Assembly: GCA_029582165.1 (NCBI GenBank)
Contig: CM055886.1
Span: 21,886,669 to 21,950,668 of the forward strand
DNA: 64,000 nucleotides
Direction of reading: 5' to 3'
DNA from: Portulaca oleracea
Lineage: Eukaryota; Streptophyta; Magnoliopsida; Caryophyllales; Portulacaceae
A program made the position numbers and the translations under genes. Below the pieces are notes generated by a model. That model searched no databases. It was given only the letters and a program-made list of their open reading frames with translations, and was not told the DNA's origin. Numbering within the stretch: position 1 is the stretch's first letter; each line of letters opens with the position of its first letter. Positions 59,590-64,000 of the stretch are shown here, piece after piece.

Positions 59590-59680
59590 TTGGGTTGGGC
59601 CTTCTCATATGGGCCCAACGCTCTGTAGGCTGTAGCTACTGCCTACTATACGTATGCACGTGAGAGTCACGTGATAAGTG
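59590..59680 (+). promoter_or_regulatory. RPL3 promoter: site II and G-box motifs
   Basis: TGGGCC at 59596-59601 and at 59610-59615 (within ATGGGCCCAAC) are site II/TCP-type motifs typical of plant ribosomal protein promoters. Two CACGTG G-boxes at 59657-59662 and 59668-59673 are 11 bp apart. All lie just upstream of the inferred 5'-UTR exon. A light or growth response is inference. Confidence 0.55.
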
Positions 59681-59799
59681 TTCCCTTATCTATCTAATCT
59701 ATTCTCCATTTGAAGCTTCAATCTTCGTTATCTGCTGCTTGCTGCTCAATTCAACTGCTCTCACTGCTTCTCGTTCGGAAAAGTTCCTCACTGGAGGAG

Positions 59800-60297
59800 G
59801 TAATGCCTAAGCTTGCTTCTTTCTCATTTCATTTCTACTCCATTATTTCTGTTAGTTTCTCAACAATTGAGGTCGAATATGTTGAATTTCATGTTCGTAA
59901 TTTCTCTATCCATTCTCACGTCTTTGAGTTTCTCACTGCGTTTTTCGTGTCAATTTTGGGTTTTTCTTTTGATTTTTGTTTGGTTATAGCATGCCCAAAT
60001 GCATTTTATGTTCTGTTTGTATTTTATCTTGTTCAGAATGAGGGATAGTTTCCTGGGTCTCGCAGAAAAATCCCTTCTATATCATCTTAGTAACTATGCT
60101 ATTTTGTGTGTCCTTGTAAGTTGTAAGTTGGTTGTTGCTTGCAATATGACCAATGAGTTACTAACTATGATTGAGAAACATGTATGTTATCTTGTATCAT
60201 TTAGTAAGTTACCCACCAGGTTTGATTAGCAACTCTTACCCCCAATTGATCCTTGACTCGGGTTGAATCTCCTTGTCTTTCTGCTCTCGCTTTGCAG
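59800..60297 (+). other. intron in the RPL3 5' UTR
   Basis: Donor GAGGAG-GTAATG at 59800, acceptor CTTTGCAG ending at 60297, four bases before the ATG. The non-coding first exon would be about 59700-59799. ORFs in this intron are not coding. Confidence 0.6.
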
Positions 60298-60301
60298 GGC
60301 C

Positions 60302-63072
60302 ATGGCAGCAGTTGCCCCTACATTGTCTATAAAAAGCAGTAGCTGTACTTATGCTACCAATAATCCACGCTTACATTACCCTAGAACCGTAAAATGTTCT
60401 GTCAAGATTTCACCCAAGACTCAGTCGTTGCGCTTATCTTCCTCCTTTGTTAGCTCTCCAAGTCAGAGCATCAAGCTTAAGCCGAATGCCGCTAGGTCTA
60501 GCTCTAGCCAGAAAGTGAGGTCGGGTGGAGGCTTGACAATAAGGATGAGTGTTGAGGCCGGGGTTGGTGTGATGGGCACTAAGCTAGGGATGATGAGCTA
60601 CTTTCAGGAGGATGGAACCGTGGTTCCAGTCACCGTGATAGGGTTTAAGGAAGGCAACATTGTGACCCAGGTGAAGACCGATGCCACTGATGGGTACAAT
60701 GCCGTCCAAGTTGGTTATGAGAGGGTTAGGGACCGCAAGCTCAATAAGCCCGAGCTAGGACACCTCAACAAGTCTGGTGCCATCCCTATGCGTCATCTTC
60801 AGGAGTTCCGGCTTGTTTCTGTGGACGGCTTTACCCCGAACCAGAAGATTGACTTTCAGGAACTCTTCAAGGAAGGTGACCTGATTGATGTGTCCGGTAC
60901 TACCATCGGAAAAGGGTTTCAAGGTCTCTTTCTCAACACAAACTCCCTTTCTCGGTTTGTTTATTACCTTGTGGTTGTTTTATTGGTCATTATGTGTGAC
61001 TATTGATTACAGTTGCTGCCAATGTTGATTGTTTGTAGTTTGTACAGCTATGTGATATGATATTGTTTTTTTTTTTAAAAAAAATTATTGCAAATGAAGT
61101 CAACTATGTAAACTCCCACTAAGGACACTAGGAGGATGCGCCTTAGGATGAAATGGGGATAGGGGCGGGCTTGGATGCAAATTCTAACACTGAATTGTAG
61201 AGGGGTTACTTGCATTTGACCTTGGAGGTGAAAGGGAATGATTACCCAGTAGTTTCATGATAAGAGTAGTAGTGCTAAGATAAGCTTAAGATCATAGCAT
61301 CATAGCCCAAGATTTTCTGCCTTTTAAAATGTATTTTTTGCATATGGGTTCTTTATGGGTGCTAGACTACAGGAGCTCTGGGTAGGGCTTTGAGATTAGT
61401 TACTCAACTTATTTTAGAACTTCTCTGGCCATAGTCTTCTTGCAGGTGCGCTTATTGAGCTATTACTTGTTTATAAACGTCCCATGTAGACGAAATTTAG
61501 ATGATAGTTAAATTTCATTGCTTGTCTAATCCATGCCTAAGCATCGGGCACTGTTGGGCGTTGGCTGTTGGCTGATATAATGGATGTCCTCAAGTTTAGT
61601 ATTCAGTCTAAGCATTCGTTTGAGTTTGGAATTTGTTGGCTGATATAATGGTTGTCTTCTATAGTCCCTACTCTACTGATGTAGGACTGCTTTTCTTGTT
61701 ATAGAAGCTTCAAAAGACTCAAGGTGTCAGTAGAGACTTAAATTACTTCTTAGGATTCAAACAATGTTGCTATACTCTTTCCTCCTCCAGACTCTACAGC
61801 TAACTAATTTCAGGGTTTCTTTCTGAGAAGTACATGCTTATGTTTGAAACTAAGATTCCTAGTTTTGGAAAGAACGAACTATAGTATGTCAGTGACTGCT
61901 GAGTTAGTGGGAAAACAATAGAGCCAACATTCTGTGCTATTCTTGCATTTGTTCCCTGGATTTTTGAGTTAAGCATAGGTTTGTTCTACTCTTCTAGTCC
62001 TGCTCCCTAAGCAGGATATCAGAAGGGGGGGGCATGATTGGACATGGCATGTATAGCTTAGCCATGGCTGCCTGTGTTGATTATGGCCATTCTTGGACCC
62101 ATTTTGTATTTTCATGTTCTTTCTTTTAGAACTTTATTTTTATTTCTTGGGGGATGATTAATAGAAGCATTCTCTGTGGAATTTTTTAAATTCAGGGGTA
62201 ACACTACTTCATCTGACCCTTACACCCAATTCTGGAGTGGGACTTTTGGGGTATTGGTTTTGTGTTTGAACTTTTCTACTAAGCACAGACACTTCACCCG
62301 ACTTTGCATATCTGTGTCCAACACAACACGTATCGGACGTACACTCTCTGGACATGCTCAAACACGTGCCAATCAAAGAGATAGTACAAAGAATATGATT
62401 TTGTTAGTTCTAGAACACACACTCTATAGAGACTTTGCTATTGTTTTCGTCCATTCACAACCCTCTTTAAAGCTGAAAACATAAAGTCATAACCACATCG
62501 GTAGTAGAATAAATATGTTTTCATCGCTACGTGTCCACGATATGCGTCGTATCCTGAATTTTTCAAAATCCACGTTATCTGCTTGATAGTATTGTGTCGT
62601 ACCTATCACGTATCAATGTCTATGCTTCTAAGCCTTTTTACACCCCACTTCACGGGACCCAAATGAGGATTATCTCTTGGTGACCCACATGATATATATC
62701 GATGTCAGATGATAACGAGGATGTCAATGTCAGAAATTTGAATTCCTGTCTTGACCTGTATTTGTGGTGCATAAAAACACAGGTGGTATTAAGAGGCACA
62801 ACTTCAAGAGAGGTCAGATGACTCACGGGTCAAAGAGTCACAGGGCCTTGGGATCCATTGGAGCTGGAACAACTCCAGGTCGTGTTTACAAGGGAAAGAA
62901 AATGCCTGGAAGAATGGGCGGAACAAACACTAAGATCCGAAAACTGAAGATTGTTAAGATCGATTCTGATCTCCGTGTTGTCATGGTCAAGGGTGCTGTC
63001 CCTGGCAAGCCCGGAAACCTCTTGAGGATGGCCCCTGCTAAGATTGTTGGCAAAAACATCCCCAAGAATTAG
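60302..63072 (+). CDS. RPL3: plastid ribosomal protein L3 (uL3c)
   Basis: Two exons (60302-60923 and 62783-63072) joined in phase 1 at GKGFQ-GGIKRHN, giving 303 residues. The first about 80 residues are rich in Ser, Lys and Arg, a chloroplast transit peptide. The mature bacterial-type L3 starts near residue 87 with [19 protein letters not shown]. It continues through [20 protein letters not shown] to the conserved loop [20 protein letters not shown] and [15 protein letters not shown], ending KNIPKN. L3 binds 23S rRNA near the peptidyl-transferase centre of the 50S subunit and is an early assembly protein. Bacterial-type sequence plus transit peptide places it in the plastid, not the cytosol. 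The ATG follows GGGCC right after the 5'-UTR intron. Confidence 0.96.
60924..62782 (+). other. RPL3 intron
   Basis: A 1.86-kb intron (GTCTCT donor, AAAACACAG acceptor). At about 62275-62640 it holds a decayed repeat with GTGTCCAACACAACACGTATC and similar blocks, related in style to the ACACGGGTGTCC ends of the hAT element at 4680-5431. No gene inside. Confidence 0.75.
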
Positions 63073-63782
63073 ACTCTCTACAAACCCCATTTTCCATTTC
63101 TCCTTTTTGTAGATTCTTTTTTGTTCAGAATCATCATCAATGGAACAAAGAACAACATGCTGTAATTTGCCATGTATCATTGTCTTCTGATTTACTTCAT
63201 ATGTATCATCAGTCCTGCTTTGTCACAATTATCCAGAGTTGGAACTTGGAAGCTTGATTGTCATCATCCAAATGATGACAATGAAGATTCTGATCATTCA
63301 TTCTAATTTTATTGTAACATTGAAAAAAGATGGATCATGTGACAATTTGATTGAGTTTGTTAATACAAATTGTACAATATGTTCCAGGGGTCTTCCGATC
63401 AACATCAGCACATTGTATAGATTGGTAAAAAAGCAAAAATAAAAATAAATATAAAAAAGAGTTGACTTCAAAACATGAAACAATCATGGCAAATGGGTAA
63501 CTGAAAATGTATTAACTCATCATTTACTAGCTGGAATTCATTATTAGGGAAGGAAGAACCGATGAAATACATAATTACCTTTCATAAATTTACACCCGAC
63601 CATAACCAAGCTGATGAACATTTTGCAGTAAAGGTAATTTTCTTATTTCAACCGAGGGAAAAAGATGGAAACAACCTAACCAATAATGAAAAAAAAAATT
63701 GTAAAAAAGGACTAGTGAGAAGCTAGCCATAGGCAAGTTATTCTAAAAACATGGAAATCAACAAAGAAGAAAACAGTCCCAA
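63073..63782. other. RPL3 3' UTR and spacer to the next convergent gene
   Basis: No ORF of note. The first about 250 bases are likely the RPL3 3' UTR. Confidence 0.5.
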
Positions 63783-64000
63783 TCAGAAGAATTTTTGTGC
63801 ATGGTGAAAATTGTCCACAGGAAGAGGGAGCTGTTGGCAAAACCCTTGCACTTTGGCCTCAATAGTCTTAAGGTCAAAATGGTGAGAAACTCCAAACCCT
63901 CCATTACTATTATTATTACTATGATCCAAGAACAGAGCTTGATTAGTTATGTTCTTCTTAAGGTCTTCCATGGAAGCACTCAACACTTCGAGCTCATGGA
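63783..64000 (-). CDS. 3' coding end of an unknown gene (runs off the window)
   Basis: The minus-strand frame stays open to the window edge, so the ATG inside it is probably internal. The visible 71 C-terminal residues begin HELEVLSASMEDLKKN and end NFHHAQKFF, with an Asn/Ser/Gly-rich stretch (DHSNNNSNGG) in the middle. A short helix-prone segment (ELEVLSASMEDLKK) may belong to a coiled coil. I do not recognise the family. That it is a real gene is inferred from the open frame reaching the edge and its ordinary composition. Confidence 0.4.
   Translation of the reverse strand, partial: HELEVLSASMEDLKKNITNQALFLDHSNNNSNGGFGVSHHFDLKTIEAKVQGFCQQLPLPVDNFHHAQKFF

Noticed and set aside
59710..60229. 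Two ORFs upstream of the plastid L3 start
   Set aside because: They lie across the 5'-UTR exon and intron of RPL3, are hydrophobic T-rich intron translations, and have no homologous motif.
62764..63072. 102-codon ORF as an independent L3 gene
   Set aside because: It is exon 2 of plastid L3; the first residues of the ORF are intron sequence upstream of the AAAACACAG acceptor.

Overview
The window is nuclear DNA of a flowering plant, most likely a eudicot. The evidence is AT-rich intergenic DNA, GT-AG introns, a plastid-targeted ribosomal protein, a mitochondrial-type PPR protein, an isoprenylated HMA protein, and plant-specific transposon families (Stowaway, hAT and MULE MITEs, CACTA, Athila-like Ty3). 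I cannot name the species.

Six gene models can be supported, plus the end of a seventh. They are a small unknown protein with a duplicated motif (minus, coding 1809-2051), a P-class PPR protein resembling Arabidopsis At1g80150 (plus, 17912-19186), a two-domain heavy-metal-associated isoprenylated protein (plus, 23175-25265, four exons), coatomer subunit zeta (plus, 46426-49285, six exons), a SEC12/PHF1-like WD40 membrane protein (minus, 50151-57168, ten exons), plastid ribosomal protein L3 (plus, 60302-63072, two exons), and the 3' coding end of an unknown gene running off the right edge (minus, 63783-64000). The zeta-COP and SEC12-like genes are tail to tail, so a COPI coat subunit and a COPII/ER-exit factor are direct neighbours.

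The left part (0.5-17 kb) is a repeat district. It holds hAT-type non-autonomous elements with clear 8-bp target duplications, other MITEs, a tRNA-derived SINE, a decayed Ty3 gag/pro relic with an internal deletion, and the zinc-binding plus RNase H end of a LINE.

The most remarkable object is a nest of transposons at 25.9-44.1 kb. A MULE-like element with about 160-bp inverted ends and a 10-bp target duplication holds a 22-bp minisatellite split by a 1.25-kb hAT element. Its right inverted end is cut by a CACTA element of 15.5 kb overall (3-bp duplication AGT). That CACTA has itself received a 3.36-kb solo LTR, a 0.95-kb solo LTR with three G-boxes, and a 7.7-kb LTR retrotransposon that carries only gag and protease. 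Almost every layer can be read from its own target duplication, and the left inverted end preserves the empty site of the CACTA insertion.

Exon boundaries were read by hand from splice signals and reading frame. For all five spliced coding sequences the exon lengths sum to a whole number of codons. Family names rest on recognised motifs; no database search was run.
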